Shown here: positions 26,501-33,857 of the stretch, piece by piece
Position numbering within the stretch: the stretch's first letter is position 1
Layout of the letters: the number at the start of each line of letters is the position of its first letter
NCBI RefSeq assembly: GCF_025567095.1
Contig: NZ_JAOQJH010000006.1
Reading direction: 5' to 3' (one strand)
From: Anthropogastromicrobium aceti
GTDB lineage: Bacteria > Bacillota > Clostridia > Lachnospirales > Lachnospiraceae
Length of the DNA: 64,000 nucleotides
Notes under the pieces: generated by a model
Databases searched by the model: none
The model's input: only the letters and a program-made list of their open reading frames with translations
What the model was told of the DNA's origin: nothing
Translations under genes and position numbers: made by a program

Positions 26501-29500
26501 CATCTCGGAACAGCAAGCAATGGATATGCAATCAACAGCTATTTTGTGGAACATCCAGAAATGGTGCTTGGAACACTAGAAGAGCAAAGCACACAGTTTG
26601 GAAAGAGTTGTACGGTAAAAGCAGATCCCAACCGTGAGCTGTCGGATGCACTCGAAGAGGCAGTTAGCCGAATTGCAGGGCATTACGAACCGATCCAATC
26701 AACTCGAAGTGGGAGCGTGTCCGAATCGGACACACAAAAAGTAGAGGAAACTCTTCCGGCAGATCCGTCCGTTAGCAACTATTCTTACACACTAGAAAAT
26801 GGTGAAATCTACTATCGTGAAAACTCAATTATGCGAAGGATAAATCGTTCTGGTGCTGCGAAGGAGCGAATAAAAGGACTGCTACAAATTAGAACCGCGC
26901 TAAAACGTGTCATGCAGCTCCAAATTGAAGATGCATCGGATGAAGAAGTCCATCGTGCGCAAGAACAGCTGGGAAACATATATGATGCCTTTACAAAGAA
27001 ATATGGTCTGATCAATTCCAGACAAAATGCGCAGGTATTAGATGGAGATTCTTCTTATTTTTTAATGTGTTCTTTGGAAAATATCAACGATAAGGGTGAG
27101 TTAGAGTCAAAAGCGGATATTTTCACAAAAAGAACCATTCGCGCACAACAGGAGATCACAACCGCAGAAACACCAGAGGATGCATTGGCAATTTCTATAA
27201 GTGAAAAGGGTCATGTAGATCTAACCTATATGGCAGAACTGCTTGGAAGAAAGGGAGAAGAAAGTGAGATTGCAAAGGCTTTAAACGGAATCATCTTTCA
27301 TGATCCGCAGGCAACAGACGAACAGGCAGCATGGAAAACAGCCGACGAGTATTTATCAGGCAATGTCAGAGATAAGCTTCGTGCAGCAGAATTGGCATAT
27401 CAAGATGATGAGACTTATGCTGCCAATGTAAAGGCATTGAAACAGGCACAGCCAAAGGACTTGACGGCTTCTGAGATTGATGTGCGTCTTGGTGCAACAT
27501 GGATTGATAAGAGTTACATTGAACAATTCATGTATGAAACATTCCACACACCACACTACCAGAGAAATCATATTCGGGTTTCCTTTGCAGCGGTGACGGG
27601 GGAATGGCAGATCAGCTCAAAAAATACGATATATGGCGGTGATGTGAGTGCCTATACACAGTATGGTACAGAGCGAATGAATGCATATGCCATTTTAGAG
27701 CAGACATTAAATTTGAGAAGTGTTACCGTGTATGACCGTGTAACAGATGCAGATGGAACAGTAAGAAGTGTTGTGAATCCGAGGGAAACAATGCTTGCCC
27801 AACAAAAGCAATCTGCAATAAAAGAAGCATTTGCGGCATGGATCTGGAAAGATCCGCAAAGGCGAATGGCTCTGGAGAAGGAATATAATGAACGCTTTAA
27901 CAGCTTACGTCCGGCAGAATTTTCGGGTGAACATATTAACTTTGTGGGAATGAATCCATTGATCGGGCTTCGAACTCATCAAAAAAATGCAATCGCACAT
28001 ATTTTATATGGAGGAAATACACTTTTGGCACACGAGGTTGGAGCAGGGAAAACCTTTACAATGGCAGCAGCTGCGATGGAAAGTAAACGTCTTGGATTGT
28101 GCCGAAAGAGTCTGTTTGTGGTTCCGAATCACCTTACGCTTCAGTGGGCAAATGAATTTTTACATTTGTATCCGGCTGCAAATATCTTGATTGCGGGAAA
28201 GAAGGATTTTGAAACAGCAAACCGTAAAAAATTCTGCGCCAGAATAGCAACCGGAGATTATGATGCAATCATCATCGGTCACAGTCAGTTTGAGCGAATC
28301 CCCGTATCTGCAGAACGTCAGGAACGAGTGCTTCAAAAACAACTTATAGAAATTGAGCAGGCAATTCAACAGGCTGCATATGATCGTGGACAGACATTTA
28401 CGGTGAAACAGCTAGAAAAAACAAGGAAGTCGCTAAAATTGAGACTGGAAAAGCTGCGAGCTGAAGATCGCAAGGATGATGTTGTAACTTTTGAAGAATT
28501 GGGTGTAGATCGTCTTTTTGTTGATGAAGCACATGCATATAAGAACCTTTTCCTATTTACAAAAATGCGCAATGTTGCAGGACTCTCTACGTCGGAGGCT
28601 CAGAAATCTTCTGACATGTTCATGAAGTGCCAGTACATGGATGAGCTGACAGGTGGAAAAGGAATCGTATTTGCGACAGGAACACCAGTGTCAAACAGCA
28701 TGACGGAGCTGTATACGATGATGCGGTATCTACAGTATGGAGAATTGCAGGAAAGAGGCTTGACACAATTTGATGCGTGGGCATCCGTATTTGGAGAAAC
28801 AGTAACGGCAAGTGAGCTTGCACCGGAAGGAACCGGATATAGACAGAAAACACGTTTTGCAAAATTTTTCAATCTGCCGGAACTGATGAATCTTTTTAAG
28901 CAGGCAGCAGACATACAAACGGCAGATCAGTTGAAGCTTCCAGTGCCGGAAGCTAACGTGCAGACAGTTGTTGTTCCGCCATCGGAAATACAAAAAGAAA
29001 TGGTAGCCAATCTTTCAGAACGTGCAGCTCTGGTACACAATGGAGCTGTTGATCCAACGCAGGATAACATGTTGAAGATCACATCAGATGGACGTAAGAT
29101 CGGACTGGATCAGCGTCTAATGAACCCACTTTTACCAGATGATCCAGGCAGTAAAGTAAATGTATGTGTACAAAATGTGCTTCGCATTTGGGAGGAAGGA
29201 AAGGCAGGGCACTTGACTCAGTTGGTGTTCTGTGATAATAGCACACCAAAAACAGGAGCATTCAATGTGTACGATGATGTAAAAGCAAAACTTTTGGAAG
29301 CAGGTATCCCCAAAGAGGAAGTGGCATTTATTCATGATGCAGACACGGAAATCAAGAAAAAGGAACTGTTTTCAAAAGTAAGAAACGGACAAGTTCGCAT
29401 CTTACTTGGAAGTACACAAAAGATGGGTGCAGGAACTAATGTTCAAGATAAATTGATTGCAGTGCATCATTTGGATGTAGGCTGGCGACCAGCAGACATG

Positions 29501-30508
29501 ACACAAAGAAATGGAAGAATTATTCGGCAGGGAAACAGCAATCCAGTCGTACAAATTTATAATTACGTTACAGAAGGAACATTTGATGCCTACCTTTGGC
29601 AGACACTTGAAAACAAACAAAAATTCATCAGCCAAATCATGACAAGTAAATCTCCTGTGCGTTCTTGCGAGGATGTGGACGAACAGGTTTTAAGTTATGC
29701 GGAGGTAAAAGCTCTGTGTGCAGGTGATGATCGAATTAAGGAAAAAATGGATCTGGAAGTAGAGGTGGCAAGACTGAGAATGTTAAAAGCTGAGCATCAG
29801 TCAACACAATACCGACTGGAGGATCAGCTGCTAAAGACATTCCCAGAACAGATCAAAAGGAAAGAAGCAATATTACAATCGTTGAGTGCTGATATAGATA
29901 CAGCCAAACAGCATCCGGCATTTGCAGAAGATACCATTTCCATTGAGCTTTTTGGAAAGACCTATACCGACAGAAAGGATGCAGCGAAAGCTCTGCTGGA
30001 TGCAGGAAAGACCCGTCGAACAACGGAAACGACACATCTTGGCTCTTATCGTGGGTTTGAATTGGAAGGATATGTTAACATAATCACGTCAGAGATTCAG
30101 ATTTCGGTGAAAGGAGAGCTGGGACATCCATTTGAATTATCGTCAATTGCAACATTGAATTTAACACGCTTGGATAATGTGATTCAGAAAATGCCGGAAC
30201 AGATGGAACTGGAAAAGAGTAAGCTTGATGCGCTCTATCAGCAGAAGGCAGATGCAGAAAAACAATTAAAAGAGCCATTTCCACAAGAGGATCAATTAAA
30301 GGAAAAGACAAAACGTCTGGAAGAATTGGCTGCTGCATTGGATATAGACTCACATGAAAAAAAGGAAAGCTCACATCCAGATGAGGAGGTAAAGGCAAAG
30401 CAGGAAAATCAACAACGGACAAGATCCGTACCCTCTCGACAATCAAGATTTTCACGTTTCCGTCAGGAAAGAGAGGAGGTGGAAATTGAGGAAGAGATGG
30501 AGTATTGA
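23507..30508 (+). CDS. Giant polyvalent protein: ArdC-like, N6-methylase-like and SNF2-type helicase domains
   Basis: A 2,333-residue protein of the kind that enters recipients with conjugative DNA. Residues about 1-250 resemble an ArdC N-terminal domain (FRDQLLIYAQNQ, FAQWKKIGRYVRSGE). A disordered Gly/Arg/Ser linker (about 255-390) overlaps the TnpV gene. Two small associated domains follow (about 440-560 and 590-650), then a DNA N6-methylase-like domain (EPSMGIGNFFG near 831; NIPFG near 892 in place of NPPY) and a SNF2/DEAH helicase (GAGKT near 1508, VDEAH near 1672, TGTPVSNS, and QRNGRIIRQGN near 2000). The tail is EVEIEEEMEY. Three palindrome-coded VSESDT-type motifs mark domain borders at residues about 402, 675 and 1071. 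Probable roles: protecting, modifying and remodelling incoming DNA. Confidence 0.85.
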   Translation: MNRKKVEEYSILLKDSAAILQADTELWKQFLHFATQFTHYRFRDQLLIYAQNQQATACATFAQWKKIGRYVRSGEHSIVLLDETGNRPRLKHVFDVTSTGPAQEFAYKPKPILPEEREELARKLNASYAKENSLYAADAKRWDNNLEQTLSQVAMYMVQEYYGVSLEQAMEQSDKDEFPAYYVATATSAMYLLLSKYGFEKEANQLDFSCMSQLDEQSLEDVGTAASAILSRTAWMVRQIHPQIQRESQMQIERSKSYEKDDNGRSAQENHLSSGGGLHGTGHRTAGGRGGRTGTEEIWDDAKEISGGESASAVRENGNERDTVSRDEESGRGSRPDQGADVTEAGSGSRSNGRVETDGSVRVGSQNGSLQPSGRRSNSDGAGVQLTLSDYLEMRPTDRESVSELDTPKIMEQEESDDLSEVADRETEEEQEAGGESPTASFMPKNEIPESEVVRVLQSGSGIENGKIRIAALFLSESDAKKRVDFLKEEYGTGGRTHYFEDGTHGWVDWDAKGILISKSYSSDAARLRLPWTQVEKRLGELIRYDQYLKPDEKEELSKIENKYGTLPLPMVRFEYPYEDRTPEPTESETQNFGLADDLLTVRETEDGYVVWDSMQEGIHTEPDGTIGGPYADKAQAQLHKYEFEKKILERSEQDKSHVLSELEETQAAPEKEGVSESDTQKADGQEETDTGISDSLIEPDQSIQSKPVPAQNFHITDDHIGEGGAKQKFRANMDAIHTLHQLEIENRNATEPEQEILSKYVGWGGLADAFDEKKDAWADEYHELKNTLTEGEYTAARESTLNAHYTSPVIIRGIYRALEQIGFKGGNILEPSMGIGNFFGMLPDSVQNSRLYGVELDSVSGRIAKKLYPKAQITVAGFETTNQHNFYDLAIGNIPFGNYKVNDRAYNRLGFSIHNYFFAKALDQIRTGGIVAFVTSHYTMDSKNPSARRYLAQRAKLLGAIRLPDNAFRANAGAEVVSDILFFQKRDHIIDVDENWIHLGTASNGYAINSYFVEHPEMVLGTLEEQSTQFGKSCTVKADPNRELSDALEEAVSRIAGHYEPIQSTRSGSVSESDTQKVEETLPADPSVSNYSYTLENGEIYYRENSIMRRINRSGAAKERIKGLLQIRTALKRVMQLQIEDASDEEVHRAQEQLGNIYDAFTKKYGLINSRQNAQVLDGDSSYFLMCSLENINDKGELESKADIFTKRTIRAQQEITTAETPEDALAISISEKGHVDLTYMAELLGRKGEESEIAKALNGIIFHDPQATDEQAAWKTADEYLSGNVRDKLRAAELAYQDDETYAANVKALKQAQPKDLTASEIDVRLGATWIDKSYIEQFMYETFHTPHYQRNHIRVSFAAVTGEWQISSKNTIYGGDVSAYTQYGTERMNAYAILEQTLNLRSVTVYDRVTDADGTVRSVVNPRETMLAQQKQSAIKEAFAAWIWKDPQRRMALEKEYNERFNSLRPAEFSGEHINFVGMNPLIGLRTHQKNAIAHILYGGNTLLAHEVGAGKTFTMAAAAMESKRLGLCRKSLFVVPNHLTLQWANEFLHLYPAANILIAGKKDFETANRKKFCARIATGDYDAIIIGHSQFERIPVSAERQERVLQKQLIEIEQAIQQAAYDRGQTFTVKQLEKTRKSLKLRLEKLRAEDRKDDVVTFEELGVDRLFVDEAHAYKNLFLFTKMRNVAGLSTSEAQKSSDMFMKCQYMDELTGGKGIVFATGTPVSNSMTELYTMMRYLQYGELQERGLTQFDAWASVFGETVTASELAPEGTGYRQKTRFAKFFNLPELMNLFKQAADIQTADQLKLPVPEANVQTVVVPPSEIQKEMVANLSERAALVHNGAVDPTQDNMLKITSDGRKIGLDQRLMNPLLPDDPGSKVNVCVQNVLRIWEEGKAGHLTQLVFCDNSTPKTGAFNVYDDVKAKLLEAGIPKEEVAFIHDADTEIKKKELFSKVRNGQVRILLGSTQKMGAGTNVQDKLIAVHHLDVGWRPADMTQRNGRIIRQGNSNPVVQIYNYVTEGTFDAYLWQTLENKQKFISQIMTSKSPVRSCEDVDEQVLSYAEVKALCAGDDRIKEKMDLEVEVARLRMLKAEHQSTQYRLEDQLLKTFPEQIKRKEAILQSLSADIDTAKQHPAFAEDTISIELFGKTYTDRKDAAKALLDAGKTRRTTETTHLGSYRGFELEGYVNIITSEIQISVKGELGHPFELSSIATLNLTRLDNVIQKMPEQMELEKSKLDALYQQKADAEKQLKEPFPQEDQLKEKTKRLEELAAALDIDSHEKKESSHPDEEVKAKQENQQRTRSVPSRQSRFSRFRQEREEVEIEEEMEY
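24279..24665 (+). CDS. tnpV: TnpV-like transposon protein, encoded inside the giant gene in another frame
   Basis: A 128-residue protein with the whole pattern of the TnpV family: LRKYGMMRKKYLEEN, then LYERMAMNGTLFPEM, DEAADRIKEQMLPKLA and the end ILTELVYS. It has its own excellent ribosome site (AAAGGAG, eight bases before ATG). It is read in a different frame from the surrounding giant gene, over the stretch where that protein is only a low-complexity Gly/Arg/Ser linker. A family match, start signal and stop together argue that both frames are used. TnpV proteins accompany integrative elements of Clostridia; their molecular role is not established. Confidence 0.8.
   Translation: MKKMTMEDLRKRITYHQEGDFMVPDIGLPEEEEDEPELRKYGMMRKKYLEENQLLLYERMAMNGTLFPEMRKVDEAADRIKEQMLPKLAQEAGATDELKRTDQFEWVRRMEACNHQVEEVILTELVYS
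24710..24726. repeat. 17-bp palindrome copy 14 (variant)
   Basis: GTGTCCGAATTGGACAC; giant polyvalent gene, border after the TnpV overlap, reads VSELDT. Confidence 0.75.
25529..25545. repeat. 17-bp palindrome copy 15
   Basis: Perfect, A centre; giant gene, border before the methylase domain, reads VSESDT. Confidence 0.9.
26717..26733. repeat. 17-bp palindrome copy 16
   Basis: Perfect, A centre; giant gene, between methylase and helicase regions, reads VSESDT. Confidence 0.9.
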
Positions 30509-30533
30509 TACACTTTGATGTTAATTTAGGAGC

Positions 30534-30550
30534 GTGTCCGATTCGGACAC
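30534..30550. repeat. 17-bp palindrome copy 17
   Basis: Perfect, T centre, arms extended to GGAGC.../...GCTCC; 25 bases after the giant gene. Confidence 0.9.
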
Positions 30551-30579
30551 GCTCCTTGCATATGACAGAAAGGAAGATA

Positions 30580-31176
30580 ATGAAGATGAAAAGGGTATAT
30601 GCGAATACATTTAAACATTATGACAGAGCAGTTTATTGCCAGACAATGGAAGGAGGGCATTTTAAGGATTTTTTAAAGTCGGAAAAAGTTAATTACATAG
30701 AGCTTCCGATACTGGATCAAGATGTTGTATATTATAAGAGAGGTCTAAAAAAAGAAGCATATGCATTGATTAAGAGCGGAGAATATGAGAATGTATATAT
30801 CACAGATTCTATTCCGCTCGATATGAATTGGGATCTGTTAGTGAAGGATTGTGAAGCACAGAAGTCCGGCAAAGCACCGATGGAGATGGTTACAAAGGCA
30901 AAGCGGATCGTTGACAAAGCATGTAACGACGCAACGAAAAGCACGGATGATTTGTTTGAAGTTCCAGAGAAGCCAGATGCAGCAGCTATAAGGGTAGCAC
31001 TTGCCGGAATGGGATATGGGATTGATGATTTAAAGAAGATGGATCATCACGATATTGATGATGATTTTTGGAAGAAACTTGTAACGAGAAAAGCTTATCA
31101 TAAGAAATCTGAAAAGGCAGCCAGAAAACAGCCAGATGAGCAGCAGATCGAAGAAGAGGAAGAATTAGAGCGATGA
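30580..31176 (+). CDS. Unknown 198-residue protein with acidic C-terminal tail
   Basis: Starts at ATG 30580 after AAGGAAG; frames that begin further upstream would translate the palindrome as CPIRTR. The protein is soluble. An N-terminal alpha/beta-like part (YANTFKHYDRAVYCQTMEGG, ILDQDVVYYKRGLKKEAY) is followed by a short helical domain (about residues 130-165, AAIRVALAGMGYGIDDLKKM). Then come a basic stretch (KAYHKKSEKAARKQ) and the shared end EEEEELER. Palindrome copies flank it on both sides (30534 and 31184). Family not recognised; the tail suggests it belongs to the same exported set. Confidence 0.6.
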   Translation: MKMKRVYANTFKHYDRAVYCQTMEGGHFKDFLKSEKVNYIELPILDQDVVYYKRGLKKEAYALIKSGEYENVYITDSIPLDMNWDLLVKDCEAQKSGKAPMEMVTKAKRIVDKACNDATKSTDDLFEVPEKPDAAAIRVALAGMGYGIDDLKKMDHHDIDDDFWKKLVTRKAYHKKSEKAARKQPDEQQIEEEEELER

Positions 31177-31183
31177 TGAAAGC

Positions 31184-31200
31184 GTGTCCGAATCGGACAC
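31184..31200. repeat. 17-bp palindrome copy 18
   Basis: Perfect, A centre, arms extended to AAAGC.../...GCTTT; 7 bases after the unknown tailed gene. Confidence 0.9.
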
Positions 31201-31233
31201 GCTTTCTGCACACGAAAGAAAGGAATAGAATCA

Positions 31234-31821
31234 ATGGAAAAAATCACAGAAGGAAAGATAAGACTAGCACAAGCATCAAAATTGCCAGCGATTCCATATA
31301 AGTTAAAGGGAACGAAGATAATTGTTTTTGACACAGAAACAACAGGAGTAACCGAAGATGATGAGATTATTCAGCTTTCGATTATTGATGGAAATGGTAA
31401 GACGTTGATAAATGAATATGTACATCCTTATTGGAAAAAGGACTGGGCAGCAGCTGCACGGGTAAATGGAATCACTCCAGAGATGGTGAAAGATGCACCA
31501 TATCCGCATGATCTGATTCCTAAAGTCAAAGGCATTTTTGAAGCAGCTGATCTTCTGATTGCTTATAACAATCAGTTCGATTTATCTTTCTTGAGACGAT
31601 GGGGAATTTCAGATTCTGGAAAAGAACAATATGATGTAATGCTGGAGTTTGCGCAAGAGTATGGTGAATGGAATGAGTATTTTGGAGACTATAAATGGCA
31701 AAAATTAAGTACAGCAGCATCCTATTATGGCTATAAATTTAAAGCACATGACAGTTTAGAGGATGTCCGAGCAACTTTGTATGTGTACAAGAAACTGCAA
31801 GCGCAAGAGTCAGAGCTGTGA
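31234..31821 (+). CDS. DnaQ-like 3'-5' exonuclease
   Basis: A 195-residue protein of the DEDD exonuclease superfamily: motif I FDTETTG (about residue 33), motif II YNNQFDLSF (about residue 110) and motif III HDSLEDVRATL near residue 170, giving the DEDDh set of metal ligands and the catalytic His. It resembles the stand-alone epsilon-like exonucleases of phages and mobile elements that trim single-stranded or nicked DNA. It lacks the acidic tail (ends AQESEL). A palindrome copy begins 8 bases after its stop. Confidence 0.85.
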   Translation: MEKITEGKIRLAQASKLPAIPYKLKGTKIIVFDTETTGVTEDDEIIQLSIIDGNGKTLINEYVHPYWKKDWAAAARVNGITPEMVKDAPYPHDLIPKVKGIFEAADLLIAYNNQFDLSFLRRWGISDSGKEQYDVMLEFAQEYGEWNEYFGDYKWQKLSTAASYYGYKFKAHDSLEDVRATLYVYKKLQAQESEL

Positions 31822-31829
31822 TTGAAAGC

Positions 31830-31846
31830 GTGTCCGAATCGGACAC
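31830..31846. repeat. 17-bp palindrome copy 19
   Basis: Perfect, A centre; 8 bases after the exonuclease gene. Confidence 0.9.
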
Positions 31847-31889
31847 GGAATAAAAAAGCAGTTGTCAGCGAAAAAATGATGAAAGTGAC

Positions 31890-31918
31890 TTGCAAATATT
31901 TCGACATACCGATATACT
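31890..31918 (+). promoter_or_regulatory. Promoter of the second XRE-NTase-kinase group
   Basis: TTGCAA at 31890 and TATACT at 31913 with a 17-bp spacer, 23 bases ahead of the XRE gene; it separates a regulator-toxin-like unit from the genes upstream. Confidence 0.6.
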
Positions 31919-31941
31919 AAAGATAGTAGGAGGTGTGGCAA

Positions 31942-32361
31942 ATGCTTTTAAAAGAACTGATGAAAGAAGCCGGTTTTTCTCAGTACCGTTTGGCAGTGGA
32001 ATCAGGTGTTCCACACGCAACATTGAGTGGTTTACTGACAGGAAAAACAAAGATAGAACGCTGCGAATCGGGAACGCTTTATAAGCTGACAAAAACTTTA
32101 GGTGTGTCAATGGAAATCTTAGTAGAAGATGGTATTCGCAGGACAGAGAGAGAAAAATCGTATGAGTATGGTCTGCCGGGATATTTGCAGCATGATTTGG
32201 ATATGTATAAGGAAGGGTTAAAGACACATTCCAATCTACTGGATTGCTATTGGGGAGAGTTATACGGAAGCATTAACAGTGCAGAAATTGATGATGGAGC
32301 AATCACAGCAGAACATGCAAACTATTTGCGTAACAAATTTTTGTGGGGGAAGGAAGTTTAA
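31942..32361 (+). CDS. XRE-family regulator
   Basis: A 139-residue protein with an N-terminal Cro/C1 helix-turn-helix (SQYRLAVESGVPHATLSGLL, then TLYKLTKTLGVSMEILVED) and a helical C-terminal half. ATG 31942 is eight bases after AGGAGG. It has its own promoter and heads a group with an unknown small protein and a nucleotidyltransferase, so it may repress that group and act as antitoxin. A one-mismatch palindrome copy lies 9 bases past the stop. Confidence 0.75.
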   Translation: MLLKELMKEAGFSQYRLAVESGVPHATLSGLLTGKTKIERCESGTLYKLTKTLGVSMEILVEDGIRRTEREKSYEYGLPGYLQHDLDMYKEGLKTHSNLLDCYWGELYGSINSAEIDDGAITAEHANYLRNKFLWGKEV

Positions 32362-32370
32362 GCAAAGAGC

Positions 32371-32387
32371 GTGTCCGAATCGTACAC
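32371..32387. repeat. 17-bp palindrome copy 20 (one mismatch)
   Basis: GTGTCCGAATCGTACAC; 9 bases after the second XRE gene. Confidence 0.8.
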
Positions 32388-32402
32388 AGAAAGGAGTGGA
32401 AA

Positions 32403-32780
32403 ATGGAAAAGCGTTGTAGTTTTGAATTATTCAAAAGCAATGTATGCCATCGGCTAAAAGAACAGGGCGATATTGATTTTTTGATAGAGACACTGAAAGA
32501 AGATATGATACGACAGTATTATGATAAAAAATGGTATCCAGAGAGCTTTTATCTATTGGCAATGGTAGATTATATCAGTCGAGAAAACAATGTGCCTATT
32601 TGCAATGATTACGATGATTTAAGACAGCAAAAGATGCAGAAAATGATATATCCGGTAGGTATTCTTATTACAGCAAGTGTACTGAACGATGATAGTGTGA
32701 AAGAAGAAGCAGTTAAACATGCAATTCCTGAGTTCCTAAAATATAACATTGTGGAAAGTGAGGTAAGAAATGTCATCTGA
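32403..32780 (+). CDS. Unknown 125-residue partner of the nucleotidyltransferase
   Basis: Starts at ATG 32403 (AAAGGAG). A mostly helical soluble protein (ELFKSNVCHRLKEQGDIDFL, SFYLLAMVDYISRENN). It overlaps the following nucleotidyltransferase gene by 11 bases, the arrangement expected for a toxin-antitoxin or regulator-enzyme pair. No family recognised. Confidence 0.6.
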   Translation: MEKRCSFELFKSNVCHRLKEQGDIDFLIETLKEDMIRQYYDKKWYPESFYLLAMVDYISRENNVPICNDYDDLRQQKMQKMIYPVGILITASVLNDDSVKEEAVKHAIPEFLKYNIVESEVRNVI

Positions 32781-33561
32781 CGGATCAGTGTTCACAAGCG
32801 ATAATTTGGATGAATATTTGAAAGAGGTTGCGAAGGAATATAGAAAAATGGGTGGAAAATTTGTGCCTGCTGAAATTATTTTGATAGGCGGAGCAGCAGT
32901 GATTGCAAATTATGGATTTCGAGAGATGACAACAGATATTGATGCGATTATCCATGCGTCATCAGCGATGAAAGATGCAATCAATGTTGTTGGAGACAGG
33001 CATAATCTGCAAAATGGCTGGTTAAATACAGATTTTTTAAGAACGTCCTCTTATTCTTCAAAATTGGAACAGTATTCTACATATTATCGAACTTTTGGTG
33101 GAGTAATGAGTGTTAGAACGATTCGCGCCGAATATTTGATTGCAATGAAATTGCGCTCTGGTAGATTGTATAAAAATGACCGTTCGGATATTGCAGGAAT
33201 CTTGGCAGAACATGAAAAGCGTGGTGAACCGATTTCAATGAATAGGATAGATCAAGCCATTATAAATTTGTATGGAGGATGGGAGCAGATACCAGAAAGT
33301 TCTCAAACTTTTCTTAGAGAAATTATAGAGGGAGGTAAATATCAGGACGAGTATGGGATTGTTAGGCAAGAAGAAGTAAATAATAAAAAAATGTTAATTG
33401 AATTTGAAGATCAATATCCGGGGGTAACAAATTCAGAAAATGTTGATTCTATTATAGGTAATTTAAAAAGAAAGCATCAAAATAGAAAGCAAACAATTGA
33501 TTTATTGCGTCATTTAAAACAGGAAGAACAAGAAATTGATGAAGATGAGTTGGAACGGTAA
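32770..33561 (+). CDS. Nucleotidyltransferase (AbiEii/MenT-like) with acidic tail
   Basis: A 263-residue protein with the nucleotidyltransferase core IILIGGAAVIANYGFREMTT then DIDAI (about residues 36-60): the GG motif, the Arg and the two metal-binding Asp residues are present. AbiEii and MenT toxins share this fold and add nucleotides to tRNA; I infer a similar toxin-like use. The C-terminal part is variable and ends with a basic stretch (KRKHQNRKQ) and EEQEIDEDELER, a variant of the shared tail. A perfect palindrome starts 18 bases after the stop. Confidence 0.75.
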   Translation: MSSDGSVFTSDNLDEYLKEVAKEYRKMGGKFVPAEIILIGGAAVIANYGFREMTTDIDAIIHASSAMKDAINVVGDRHNLQNGWLNTDFLRTSSYSSKLEQYSTYYRTFGGVMSVRTIRAEYLIAMKLRSGRLYKNDRSDIAGILAEHEKRGEPISMNRIDQAIINLYGGWEQIPESSQTFLREIIEGGKYQDEYGIVRQEEVNNKKMLIEFEDQYPGVTNSENVDSIIGNLKRKHQNRKQTIDLLRHLKQEEQEIDEDELER

Positions 33562-33579
33562 TTAGAAAAAGAAGATGGT

Positions 33580-33596
33580 GTGTCCGATTCGGACAC
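33580..33596. repeat. 17-bp palindrome copy 21
   Basis: Perfect, T centre; 18 bases after the nucleotidyltransferase gene. Confidence 0.9.
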
Positions 33597-33626
33597 ATAA
33601 TTGGATCGTCATAAGGAGTTTTTGAT

Positions 33627-33857
33627 GTGATGGAAGATATAAACAAGAAATTTTTTGTACAAGACATACCATGTACAATTCAGCTTCAAGTACATCAATG
33701 GAAAGTTGTTTTTAGCTATAACGGTGAGGTGGTGTGCTTGAAGATATGTAGGGAAGGTGCGCTGCCAGAATATTATGTTCGGACGGCTGCCGAATGGATG
33801 GTTGAAGAATATTTGGAAGATCGGAGGTTTGAAGAACTGTGCCAGTCTATGAGTTGA
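33627..33857 (+). CDS. Small protein overlapping the HipA-like kinase
   Basis: A 76-residue protein (start GTG 33627 or ATG 33630; AAGGAG upstream). It looks like a compact alpha/beta fold with strands (IQLQVHQWKVVFSYNGEVVC) then a helix. It overlaps the kinase gene by 19 bases. By position it could be a HipB- or HipS-like partner, but it has no helix-turn-helix that I can see. Confidence 0.5.
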   Translation: MMEDINKKFFVQDIPCTIQLQVHQWKVVFSYNGEVVCLKICREGALPEYYVRTAAEWMVEEYLEDRRFEELCQSMS

